DNA of 64,000 bases from Acidobacteriota bacterium. GTDB lineage: Bacteria; Acidobacteriota; Aminicenantia; Aminicenantales; Saccharicenantaceae. The DNA lies in contig JAKQUO010000061.1 in NCBI GenBank assembly GCA_029569255.1, positions 62,001 through 126,000 on the forward strand, given 5' to 3'. A program made the translations under genes and the position numbers. Positions 18,074 through 26,365 of this stretch are shown here, piece after piece (positions within the stretch are counted from its first letter, which is position 1; each line of letters begins with the position of its first letter). Under the pieces are notes generated by a model. That model searched no databases and was not told the origin of the DNA. It saw only the letters and a program-made list of their open reading frames with translations.

Positions 18074-19327
18074 CTACCTCGCGTAATACCCGAGGCTGTT
18101 CGAGACCCGGCAGCCGGGGCGCCCGACCTGGACCTCGATCGTCCGGAACCTCCCGTCGGCGGCGTCGTCGTCGGGAACGTAGGTCAGGACGTAGTAGTCG
18201 TTCGAGGCGTCGGCGGCCCGCTTGAACGAGGCCGCCGGGTTCTGGGAGCTCGCGTACGTCCCGCCGGTGGCCTTGGCGATCTCGACGAAACCGGGATAGG
18301 TGTCCTCGGACTGCTCCCGCATGGTCGTCCCGAAGACCCGCTGCGACTTCCTCTCCATGAAGATGAAATGGAAGTCGATCCCGGCGTCGGCGAAGGCCCT
18401 CTTGACCCGCTCGGCGTCGAACGTCTTCTCCCGCTTGTAGAACTGGAACAGGTCCATCAGGTTCTGCAGGATGTCGAAGTTCTGCTGGTACTGGGCCATC
18501 AGGCGGTTCATCGTCGCGGCGCTGATCTCCGGCCGGTACTCCCGTTGGTAGAAGAAGACGACCGTCTTCTGGCCCGGCGTCGCCCGGAGGGACTCGGCGA
18601 AGGCCTCGAGCTTGCCCTGGTCGACCAGCCGGATCCCGTCGAGCTTCAGCAGGGTCGTCCGGTAGCGCTCGATCTGCATTTCCAGTCCGATGCCGCCGCC
18701 GGGGTCCATCGTTTCGTCCGTGGCCATCTCCTCGTCGAGGGTGCCGGAGGAGCCCGAGATGGCCCGGGTCAGCCGCCTCAGATCGTTGAGGAGGTCCCGG
18801 TATTCGCCGCCGCCCCGCGTGATGTCCTTCCGCAGGACCTCTTCCATGCCCTCCGAAAGCTCCTTCTTGGACTTCTGGGCCAGGGAGCCCTTCTGGAGCT
18901 GATAGGGCTTGAAAGGGGTGATGAGGGTCATGGAGTCGCCGGGCCTAAGGACGTTGTCGAAAAGGTGTTTGATCACCAGGTTGAGCATGGGGTCCCAATC
19001 GACGGCCTGGAAGAGCAGGGTGTAGGACCGTTCGAGCCGGGGGGACGCGGCCCCGTACCCCTCGTAGCGGGCCAGGGCGCCGCCGCGGACGAGCGCGAGC
19101 GACTGGATGGCCTGGGGCCGGCCCTCCTCGGTCAGGCGGAAGTCCTCGCGCCTGAGGTCGTCCTGAAAGGCGGGGCCGGCCGTGACGTGGACCCGGACCT
19201 CGACGCGGCGGGGCGCCGGGGACGGGGCGTCCTGGCGGACCGGGAGGTCCCGGGCCGCCGCGGCGACGGCGAGGCCGGCCAGAACGGCTCCGGCGAGGAC
19301 GACGGGGGTCAGGCGTCGATGGGTCAT
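18074..19327 (-). CDS. VWFA-related domain protein (acidobacterial type)
   Basis: VEVRVHVTAGPAFQDDLRREDFRLTEEGRPQAIQSLALV; C-terminal YYVLTYVPDD...FRTIEVQVGRPG typical of the family. Confidence 0.85.
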   Translation of the reverse strand: MTHRRLTPVVLAGAVLAGLAVAAAARDLPVRQDAPSPAPRRVEVRVHVTAGPAFQDDLRREDFRLTEEGRPQAIQSLALVRGGALARYEGYGAASPRLERSYTLLFQAVDWDPMLNLVIKHLFDNVLRPGDSMTLITPFKPYQLQKGSLAQKSKKELSEGMEEVLRKDITRGGGEYRDLLNDLRRLTRAISGSSGTLDEEMATDETMDPGGGIGLEMQIERYRTTLLKLDGIRLVDQGKLEAFAESLRATPGQKTVVFFYQREYRPEISAATMNRLMAQYQQNFDILQNLMDLFQFYKREKTFDAERVKRAFADAGIDFHFIFMERKSQRVFGTTMREQSEDTYPGFVEIAKATGGTYASSQNPAASFKRAADASNDYYVLTYVPDDDAADGRFRTIEVQVGRPGCRVSNSLGYYAR

Positions 19328-19447
19328 GGGGTTCTCCTCTGTGTCGAAATATCAGTATACCACACAACCGGAGCGGGCGCCGTCCCGGAGGGCCGCTTCA
19401 CAGGGCCGGGCGCAGGTGCTAGAATGGGTTCTCCGATGGAGGTCAGC

Positions 19448-20377
19448 ATGCCCAACCGAGGAAGCCGCGGCGCCGTCCCGGCCCTGGCTTTTCTGGCTTT
19501 CCTGGCCGTCCCGGCCGCGTTCGGCGCGCCGGCGGGCGCCGAGAAGCTCGATCCCGAGAGCGCCAAGTTCTTCCAGACCGCCCGCCTGATCATGTCCAAG
19601 GAAGAGCTCAAGATCTGGAACCGGCTGCCGGACGCCCCGAGCCGCCGCGAGTTCATCGACGACTTCTGGCTCAAGCGCGACCCCGACCCGGACACGCCCC
19701 TCAACGAGTACAAGCGGGAATTCGACGCCCGGGTCGAATACGCGGCCAAGCGCTTCAAGGAAGGCATCCCCGGCTACAACACGGACCGCGGCCGGATCTA
19801 CATCTTCATGGGGCCGCCGGACAAGGTCGAGGAGTTCCCTCCCCAGCCCGGCCTGCCCGTCCGCGGCTTCGTCGTCTGGTGGAGCTATTACGACGACCGC
19901 ATGGCGGTCGAGTTCACGGACGAGAAGGGCAACGGCCAGTACAAGATCACCCAATACGCCGGCGACTTCTTCGGGGCCATGGACATCGTCAAGCTCGGCC
20001 GGAACATCCGGGCCGACGACGTCTTCAGCAGGAAGTTCTTCAAGTTCGAGACCGTCTACGACCGCGCGGCCCGCGAGCTCGAGGTCCGCATCCCGGCCAA
20101 GTCCCTGATGTTCCGCGAGAACGACGAGGGCCGGCTCCAGATCGACCTGGTCTTCGTCTTCTACATCTACCCGGACGAAGGACAGGGCAAGGAGAGCTTC
20201 CGCGAGGCCCGCTCCGTCGTCCTCACGGACGCCGAGCTCGAGGCCCGCAAGACGGTCGATTTCCGCTTCGCCCGCGGCCTGAAGCCCGGCACTAGCTACG
20301 TCGACGTGATCGTCCAGGCCCCGGAAGGGATGAAGGGGAAGATCCGCCAGATCTTCGCCGTCAAGGTCGCCAAGTGA
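19448..20377 (+). CDS. GWxTD-domain secreted protein (GYNTD variant)
   Basis: Signal peptide; EFIDDFWLKRDPDPDTPLNEYKREFDARVEYA...PGYNTDRGRIYIFMGPPDKVE. Start could be 19436. Confidence 0.85.
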   Translation: MPNRGSRGAVPALAFLAFLAVPAAFGAPAGAEKLDPESAKFFQTARLIMSKEELKIWNRLPDAPSRREFIDDFWLKRDPDPDTPLNEYKREFDARVEYAAKRFKEGIPGYNTDRGRIYIFMGPPDKVEEFPPQPGLPVRGFVVWWSYYDDRMAVEFTDEKGNGQYKITQYAGDFFGAMDIVKLGRNIRADDVFSRKFFKFETVYDRAARELEVRIPAKSLMFRENDEGRLQIDLVFVFYIYPDEGQGKESFREARSVVLTDAELEARKTVDFRFARGLKPGTSYVDVIVQAPEGMKGKIRQIFAVKVAK

Positions 20378-20420
20378 GGGGCCGGCCCCGCGGCCCTCGC
20401 CGGACGCCCCCGCGAGCGCA

Positions 20421-20449
20421 TTGACAACGCCCCGGCCCTCGCATAGGAT
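20421..20449 (+). promoter_or_regulatory. Promoter of DUF47-Pit operon
   Basis: TTGACA, 17 bp, TAGGAT. Confidence 0.5.
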
Positions 20450-20476
20450 AACCCCCTCGGTAACAAGGCCCAGACC

Positions 20477-21097
20477 ATGAAGCTGTTCCCCAAGGACCGC
20501 AAGTTCTTCGACCTCTTCCGCAAGGACGCGGCCAACCTCAGGGAGGGGGCCGTGGCCCTCCAGGACCTCGTCGACCGCTTCGAGGACGTCGAGAGGAAGT
20601 ACGAGAGGATCAAGCGGATCGAGCACCAGGGCGACGCCATCACTTACGAGCTCTTCAGCCGGCTCCGCGACACCTTCATCACGCCGCTCGAGCGCGAGGA
20701 CATCCACGGCCTGGCCAGCGGCCTCGACGACGTCCTCGACTGCATCGAGGGCGTGGCCAGCCGGATGTGGATCTTCAAGATCGACCGGCCGACGCCCGAG
20801 GTCAAGGCGCTCGTCGACATCATCGCCAAGGCCGTCGAGCAGATCGACGAGGCCGTCGACAACCTCGAGTCGCTCGGCCACGTCCACGACTTCTGCCAGC
20901 GGATCAACGTCCTCGAGCACGAGGCCGACGTCATCGCCCGGCGGGCCATCGGCGACCTGTTCGCCAAGGCCGGGACGCCGGAGGAGATCAAGGACCTCAT
21001 CAAGTTCAAGGAGCTCTACACCCGGCTCGAGGAGACGGCCGACCGCTGCGAGGACGTGGCCAACGTCATCGAGGAGATCATCGTCAAGTCCACCTGA
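20477..21097 (+). CDS. DUF47 / PhoU-like phosphate transport regulator
   Basis: KLFPKDRKFFDLFRKDAANL...EHQGDAITYELFSRLRDTFITPLEREDIHGLASGLDDVLD; followed by Pit transporter. Confidence 0.93.
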   Translation: MKLFPKDRKFFDLFRKDAANLREGAVALQDLVDRFEDVERKYERIKRIEHQGDAITYELFSRLRDTFITPLEREDIHGLASGLDDVLDCIEGVASRMWIFKIDRPTPEVKALVDIIAKAVEQIDEAVDNLESLGHVHDFCQRINVLEHEADVIARRAIGDLFAKAGTPEEIKDLIKFKELYTRLEETADRCEDVANVIEEIIVKST

Positions 21098-21102
21098 GCC
21101 CC

Positions 21103-22110
21103 ATGCCCGACGCCGGCCTCCTCTTCGTCGCCTTCGTCGTCCTGGTCGCGCTGGCCTTCGACTTCACCAACGGCATGCACGACGCGGCCAACTCCATCGC
21201 CACGATCGTCTCGACCCGGGTCCTGTCGCCCCGCCAGGCCGTCATCTTCGCCGCCTTCTTCAATTTCATCGCCTTCCTCCTCGGGACGCGGGTCGCCCAC
21301 ACGGTCGGGGCGGGCATGATCGACATCTCGGTCGTGAAGCCGGAGGTCATCTTCGCCGGCCTCCTCGGGGCGATCGGCTGGAACATCTTCACCTGGCGGA
21401 TGGGCCTGCCGACGAGCTCCTCCCACGCCCTCATCGGGGGGTACGCGGGGGCCGCCATGGTCAAGGCCGGCCACGCGGCCATCATCGTCAGCGGCTGGGT
21501 CAAGACGCTCCTCTTCATCTTCGTCGCCCCGTTCCTCGGCCTGGCCCTCGGCTCCGTCTTCATCACCGCCGCGACCTGGCTGGTCCGGCGCGGGAACCCG
21601 GCCCGGATCAACAAGGCCGCCCGCCGGGTCCAGCTCCTCACCGCCGCCCTCAACTGCCTGGCCCACGGCGGCAACGACGCCCAGAAGACCATGGGCATCA
21701 TCGCCGGCCTGATGGTCTCGGCCGGCTACATGGAGACCTTCAGCATCCCCCTCTGGATCAAGATGAGCGCCCTGACGGCGCTGGCCCTGGGGACGCTTTC
21801 GGGGGGCTGGCGGATCGTCAAGACGATGGGTCAGAGGATCACCAAGATCCGCCCCCTCGACGCCATCTCCGCCGACTCGGCCAGCTTCGCCAGCATCTTC
21901 CTGGCCACGCACTTCGGCGTCCCCGTCAGCACGACGCACGTCATCACCGGGGCCATCTCCGGGGTGGGCGCGGCCAAGCGCCTGTCGGCCGTCCGCTGGG
22001 GCGTGACCCTGAAGATCGTCTGGGCCTGGATCTTCACCATCCCCGGCGCCGCCCTGGCGGCCGGCCTGGCCTATACCCTGGTCCGGCTGGTCGGAACCGC
22101 CATCCCATAA
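21103..22110 (+). CDS. pitA: Inorganic phosphate transporter, PiT family
   Basis: FDFTNGMHDAANSIATIVSTRVLSP; GLPTSSSHALIGG; HFGVPVSTTHVITGAI. Confidence 0.93.
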   Translation: MPDAGLLFVAFVVLVALAFDFTNGMHDAANSIATIVSTRVLSPRQAVIFAAFFNFIAFLLGTRVAHTVGAGMIDISVVKPEVIFAGLLGAIGWNIFTWRMGLPTSSSHALIGGYAGAAMVKAGHAAIIVSGWVKTLLFIFVAPFLGLALGSVFITAATWLVRRGNPARINKAARRVQLLTAALNCLAHGGNDAQKTMGIIAGLMVSAGYMETFSIPLWIKMSALTALALGTLSGGWRIVKTMGQRITKIRPLDAISADSASFASIFLATHFGVPVSTTHVITGAISGVGAAKRLSAVRWGVTLKIVWAWIFTIPGAALAAGLAYTLVRLVGTAIP

Positions 22111-22119
22111 GAGACGAAC

Positions 22120-22623
22120 ATGAAGCCAACCGTCCTCGTCCTCGCCCTGGCCGCGGCCCTCGCGCTTCCCGCGTCGGCGACGGCCCCGCCGCCTCCCCAA
22201 GGCCCCGTCCGCGATATCCTCCCGGACGAGGGCCTGATCCGCTCGAGCGTCGTCCTGGTCCGCGACCAGGCCGACCTCGACGCCCACTACTACCTGGCCG
22301 ACGAGACGGCGCTCGAGCTGGCCGGGCCGGCCGAAGGCGTCTTCGCCCGCTACCGCGCCGGCGGCGGCGAGGCCCTCGTGCTGGCCGTCGCCTACCCGGC
22401 CGAGGCCGACGCCGAACGGGTCTACGCCCGCTTCGGCCGCGACTTCTTCGGGGACGGCTTCGACCCCAAGGCGCGCCGGTTCCTGGCCGAGCTCGAGAGC
22501 GGCGATTTCGCCGCCTCGGCCCGCGTCCGGGCCGTCCTCGTCTTCGTCCTCGAGGCGCCAGGCCGGAAGAGCTGCGACGCTCTCCTCGGCCGCGTCGAGG
22601 CGAAGGCCCGGGCCGCCTTCTAG
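22120..22623 (+). CDS. Secreted hypothetical protein (167 aa)
   Basis: Signal peptide MKPTVLVLALAAALALPASATA; DILPDEGLIRSSVVLVRDQADLDAHYYLADETALEL. Confidence 0.65.
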   Translation: MKPTVLVLALAAALALPASATAPPPPQGPVRDILPDEGLIRSSVVLVRDQADLDAHYYLADETALELAGPAEGVFARYRAGGGEALVLAVAYPAEADAERVYARFGRDFFGDGFDPKARRFLAELESGDFAASARVRAVLVFVLEAPGRKSCDALLGRVEAKARAAF

Positions 22624-22711
22624 CCCCCCCCCGCCGCATCGCCCTTGATTCGGGGCCGGGCCTGGGCTATTTTAGCCGGGACACGGAACGCCCCGGACAG
22701 GAGGACCGCCT

Positions 22712-24073
22712 ATGACCGACGCCGCGACGCCCAAGCCGAAATTCCCGGCCACCTTCTGGACGGCCAACGCGATCGAGCTCTTCGAGCGGGCCGCCTACTA
22801 CTCCATGGCCTCCTTCATGGTCATCTACCTGAAGGAGTCCCTGGGCATGACCCCGAGCTTCGCCACCTTCCTCAACGGGTCGCTCCTCTGGGGCCTCATC
22901 TACTTCATGCCCATCCTGTCGGGGACGCTGGCCGACAAGTTCGGCTTCAAGCGCTCGCTCTCGGTCTCGTTCGTCCTCATCTCGATCGGCTACTTCGTCA
23001 TGGGCAACGTCCAGCGGCTCTGGCCCGGCCTCATCGGCCGCGGCGCGGCCGAGGCCGTCGACTTCACCGTGCCGGTCGTCCTGGGCATCGTCCTCATCGG
23101 CCTGGGCGGGTCGATCGTCAAGCCCTGCATCGCCGGGACCGTCCAGAAGACGGCCGGGACGCGGGCCACGCTGGCCTTCGGCATCTTCTACATGGTCATC
23201 AACATCGGCTCGATCACCGGCCGGAGCGTCTCCTACTTCATCCGGACGAGCCTGGGCATCCCGGCCATCTTCACCTACGCCGCGACGGCCTTCGCCCTGG
23301 CCGGCCTCGTCGTCACGCTGTTCGTCTACCGCGAGCCGCAGTACGTCAGCGACGGCGTCAAGGACGGCCAGGAGGTCGGGAAGCGGACCCTGGGCCAGGC
23401 CCTCGCCGGCATCTTCGTCGTCCTCGGGAACCTCAGGTTCGTCTTCCTCATCCTCGTCCTGGGCCTGTTCTGGTTCCTCTACATCCAGCTCTACAACCTC
23501 ATGCCCCTGTTCATGCGCTACGTCGATCCGGACGCGCCCATGGAGCTCTACACGCTGGCCAACCCCATCATGATCGTCTCGTTCCAGCTCCTCGTCACCC
23601 GGATGGTCAAGCGCTGGCTCCCGGTCAAGACGATCATGATCGGGGCCATCGTGGTCACCCTGGGGATGCTGGTCAACGTCCTGCCGCCCCTGCTCTTCGC
23701 CGACCCGAGCGCCAAGGTCCGGCTGGGGCTGACCCTGCCCATCGCCGGGGTGTTCATGATCGTCTCCATCGCCTCGATGGCCGTCGGAGAGATGATGGCC
23801 TCGCCGCGCATCTACGAGTACATCGGGGCCATCGCCCCCAAGGGGCAGGAGGGCCTGTACCTGGGCTACTCGAACCTGCCCATCGCCCTGGCCAGCATCG
23901 TCGGCGGCCCGATCGGGGGACGGCTGTTCGAGCGCTACATCAGCGTGCCGCTCCGGGACGGGCGCCCGGTCGACACCGTGACGATGTGGCTCATCATCGT
24001 CGCCATCGGGATGGCGTCGATCGTCGGGCTGTGGATCTACGACCGGGCGGTGGTCAAGCCGAAGAGGGCCTGA
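22712..24073 (+). CDS. MFS transporter, POT/PTR peptide-transporter-like
   Basis: FWTANAIELFERAAYYSMASFMVIYLKESLGM; GGSIVKPCIAGTVQKTA; 12+ TM. Confidence 0.85.
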   Translation: MTDAATPKPKFPATFWTANAIELFERAAYYSMASFMVIYLKESLGMTPSFATFLNGSLLWGLIYFMPILSGTLADKFGFKRSLSVSFVLISIGYFVMGNVQRLWPGLIGRGAAEAVDFTVPVVLGIVLIGLGGSIVKPCIAGTVQKTAGTRATLAFGIFYMVINIGSITGRSVSYFIRTSLGIPAIFTYAATAFALAGLVVTLFVYREPQYVSDGVKDGQEVGKRTLGQALAGIFVVLGNLRFVFLILVLGLFWFLYIQLYNLMPLFMRYVDPDAPMELYTLANPIMIVSFQLLVTRMVKRWLPVKTIMIGAIVVTLGMLVNVLPPLLFADPSAKVRLGLTLPIAGVFMIVSIASMAVGEMMASPRIYEYIGAIAPKGQEGLYLGYSNLPIALASIVGGPIGGRLFERYISVPLRDGRPVDTVTMWLIIVAIGMASIVGLWIYDRAVVKPKRA

Positions 24074-24085
24074 GGCCGCGACGGG

Positions 24086-24307
24086 CTATTTCTTCGGGCC
24101 CTTCTCCCTCGGCCAGTCGGCCTTGGGGACCGTGCCGTCGTCGCAGGGCAGGTCCTCGTCGTAGTTGCGGGCCATCTCCGGGTGGGGCTGCTCGGTGCAG
24201 TACGGCAGCGGCCCCATCTCCTTATGGCAGCACAGCGGGACGGGCGCCCCTTTCTTGGCCTTGGCCCGCTTGCCGCACACCGAGCATATGTAGACGACTT
24301 CGCTCAT
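24086..24307 (-). CDS. Small zinc-ribbon-like protein (73 aa)
   Basis: YICSVCGKRAKAKKGAPVPLCCHKEMGPLPYC Cys pairs; GGAGACGCGAG upstream. Confidence 0.65.
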   Translation of the reverse strand: MSEVVYICSVCGKRAKAKKGAPVPLCCHKEMGPLPYCTEQPHPEMARNYDEDLPCDDGTVPKADWPREKGPKK

Positions 24308-24406
24308 CTCGCGTCTCCTTGGGGGGATCTCACGGCCCCATCATAGCACCGGACCCGGGCGCCCTTCAAGGAATGCCGGAGGAGTCCCCCTGCGCGGAAG
24401 CATGAT

Positions 24407-24440
24407 CCTCCGACATGCCGCGAAGGCATGCCGGACGAGG
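24407..24440. other. Intergenic hairpin CCTCCGACATGCC-GCGAA-GGCATGCCGGACGAGG
   Basis: 6-bp perfect core CATGCC/GGCATG with further pairing flanking it. Confidence 0.5.
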
Positions 24441-24539
24441 CCGCGGAAGAAGGTGTCGAGGGGGTTCCCCGGAGAGGAGCGGCGAATATCTTGGGAGACG
24501 GTATTACGGCGGACAAGACGTGAGGGGATGGGCCGCGTG

Positions 24540-24568
24540 TTGACGGTCCCCGGGAATTCCGGTAAGGT
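24540..24568 (+). promoter_or_regulatory. Promoter of NodIJ-like ABC / phosphoesterase operon
   Basis: TTGACG, 17 bp, TAAGGT. Confidence 0.45.
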
Positions 24569-24668
24569 CTTAGGCGACGGAGCGCCCGTGAAACCCCAAC
24601 GCGACCTCGCCCCCGGCGGTCCCGATCCCATCCCCGGCCGTCCCCGCGCCAAGGCCCGGCCCTAGAGG

Positions 24669-25601
24669 ATGCGAGGGCCGCCCATGGGGATCCTCGTCCG
24701 GGCCTCGGGGCTGACCAAGAAATACGGCGATCTCGTCGCCGTGGACGGCATCGACTTCGAGATCCGCGAGGGCGAGTGCTTCGGCTTCCTCGGCCCGAAC
24801 GGCGCCGGCAAGACGACGACCGTCCGCATGATCCACTGCGTCTCTCCCGTCACCTCGGGCGCGCTCACGGTCGGAGGGATGCCCTCCGGGATCGGCAACC
24901 GGGCCCTGAAGAAGATCACCGGTGTCATCCCCCAGGAGATCGACCTCGACAACGACCTGACCGTGGCCGAGAACCTGATCATCTTCGCCCGCTTCTTCGA
25001 CATCGGCCGCCGGGAGGCCAAGGCCCGCCTGGCCGAGCTGCTGCGCTTCGTCGAGCTCGAGGCCAAGGCCGGAAGCAAGATCTCGGAGCTGTCGACGGGG
25101 ATGAAGCGGCGCCTGCTCATCGCCCGGGCCCTCATCAACCGGCCGCGGCTCATCGTCGCCGACGAGCCGACGACCGGCCTCGATCCCCAGGCCCGCCACC
25201 TCATCTGGCAGCGGCTCCGCCGGCTCAAGAGCCAGGGCGCGACGCTCGTCCTGACGACCCAGTACATGGAGGAGGCCCAGCAGCTCTGCGACCGGCTCGT
25301 CGTCATGCACCAGGGCCGGATCCTCAAGGAGGGCGCGCCGGCGCGCCTCATCGAAGACGAGATCGGCCGCGAGGTCGTCGAGGTCCGGACGCCGCCCGAG
25401 GACGACGCCCGGATCGTCGGGCGCCTGGACAGCCTCGGCTGCGCCCACGAGCGCGTCGGCGACACGCTCTACTTCTACTGCCGCGACGGCCACGGCCTGA
25501 TGAGGAAGCTCCTCGAGCTCGACCTGCCCAGCATCCTGAACCGGCCGGCGACGCTCGAGGACGTCTTCCTCAAGCTCACGGGGCGGGGCCTCCACGAATG
25601 A
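24669..25601 (+). CDS. ABC transporter ATP-binding protein (NodI/DrrA-like)
   Basis: Walker A GPNGAGKTTT; LSTGMKRRLLIARALINRPRLIVADEPTTGLDPQARH. Confidence 0.93.
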   Translation: MRGPPMGILVRASGLTKKYGDLVAVDGIDFEIREGECFGFLGPNGAGKTTTVRMIHCVSPVTSGALTVGGMPSGIGNRALKKITGVIPQEIDLDNDLTVAENLIIFARFFDIGRREAKARLAELLRFVELEAKAGSKISELSTGMKRRLLIARALINRPRLIVADEPTTGLDPQARHLIWQRLRRLKSQGATLVLTTQYMEEAQQLCDRLVVMHQGRILKEGAPARLIEDEIGREVVEVRTPPEDDARIVGRLDSLGCAHERVGDTLYFYCRDGHGLMRKLLELDLPSILNRPATLEDVFLKLTGRGLHE

Positions 25602-26365
25602 GCCTGTCCTACCGCATCGCCTACGTCTTCCTGCGCAACCTCTATTCCTACAAGCGGTTCATCCTGCCGACCTTCCTGGTCAGCCTGGTCGAGCCGCTCT
25701 TCTACCTGGTCACCTTCGGCGTCGGCATGGGCGCCTACATGGGCGCCTTCGGCGGACGGCCCTACCTCCACTTCCTGGTGCCCGGGGTCCTGGCCTCGAC
25801 GGCCATGATGTCCTCGTCGTTCGAGTGCCTCTACGGGACCTTCGTCAAGATCGTCCACGAGAAGGTCTACGACTCCCTCGTCGCGACGCCCGTCTCGGCC
25901 GACGACGCCGTGGCCGGCGACATCGCCTGGGGCTCCTTCCGGGGCCTCGTCAGCGGCGGCCTGATGATGACCGTGGCCCTGGCCATGGGCGTCGCCCCGG
26001 CGGCCGCCTGGCGGGCCCTCGTCCTGGTCCTGTTCCTGGTCTTCATCGGCGTCCTCTTCGGCTCGCTGGCCATGATCGTCACCTCGATCTCCCCGAGCTT
26101 CGACTTCTTCAGCTACTACACGGAGCTCGTCATCACCCCGATGCTCTTCTTCTCCGGGGTCTTCTTCCCCCTCGACCGCTTCCCCGGCTGGATGAAGGCC
26201 CTGGCTGAGTTCCTGCCGCTGACGCACGCCGTCCGCGTCTCCCGGGCCCTGTTCGGCGGCGCCGCCGCCCCCGGCCTCGGGTGGAGCCTGGCCCTGCTCG
26301 CCGCGGTGGCCGCGGCCGCGTTCACCGTCTCCGTCCGGATGATGCGCAAACGCCTGATCAAATGA
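25598..26365 (+). CDS. ABC-2 permease (NodJ-like)
   Basis: MSLSYRIAYVFLRNLYSYKRFILPTFLVSLVEPLFYLVTFGVGMG; 4-bp overlap with ATPase gene. Confidence 0.9.
   Translation: MSLSYRIAYVFLRNLYSYKRFILPTFLVSLVEPLFYLVTFGVGMGAYMGAFGGRPYLHFLVPGVLASTAMMSSSFECLYGTFVKIVHEKVYDSLVATPVSADDAVAGDIAWGSFRGLVSGGLMMTVALAMGVAPAAAWRALVLVLFLVFIGVLFGSLAMIVTSISPSFDFFSYYTELVITPMLFFSGVFFPLDRFPGWMKALAEFLPLTHAVRVSRALFGGAAAPGLGWSLALLAAVAAAAFTVSVRMMRKRLIK

Noticed and set aside
24402-24665. 87-aa plus-strand ORF in the 24.4-24.7 kb intergenic region
   Set aside because: No RBS or recognisable family; overlaps a hairpin and a promoter.
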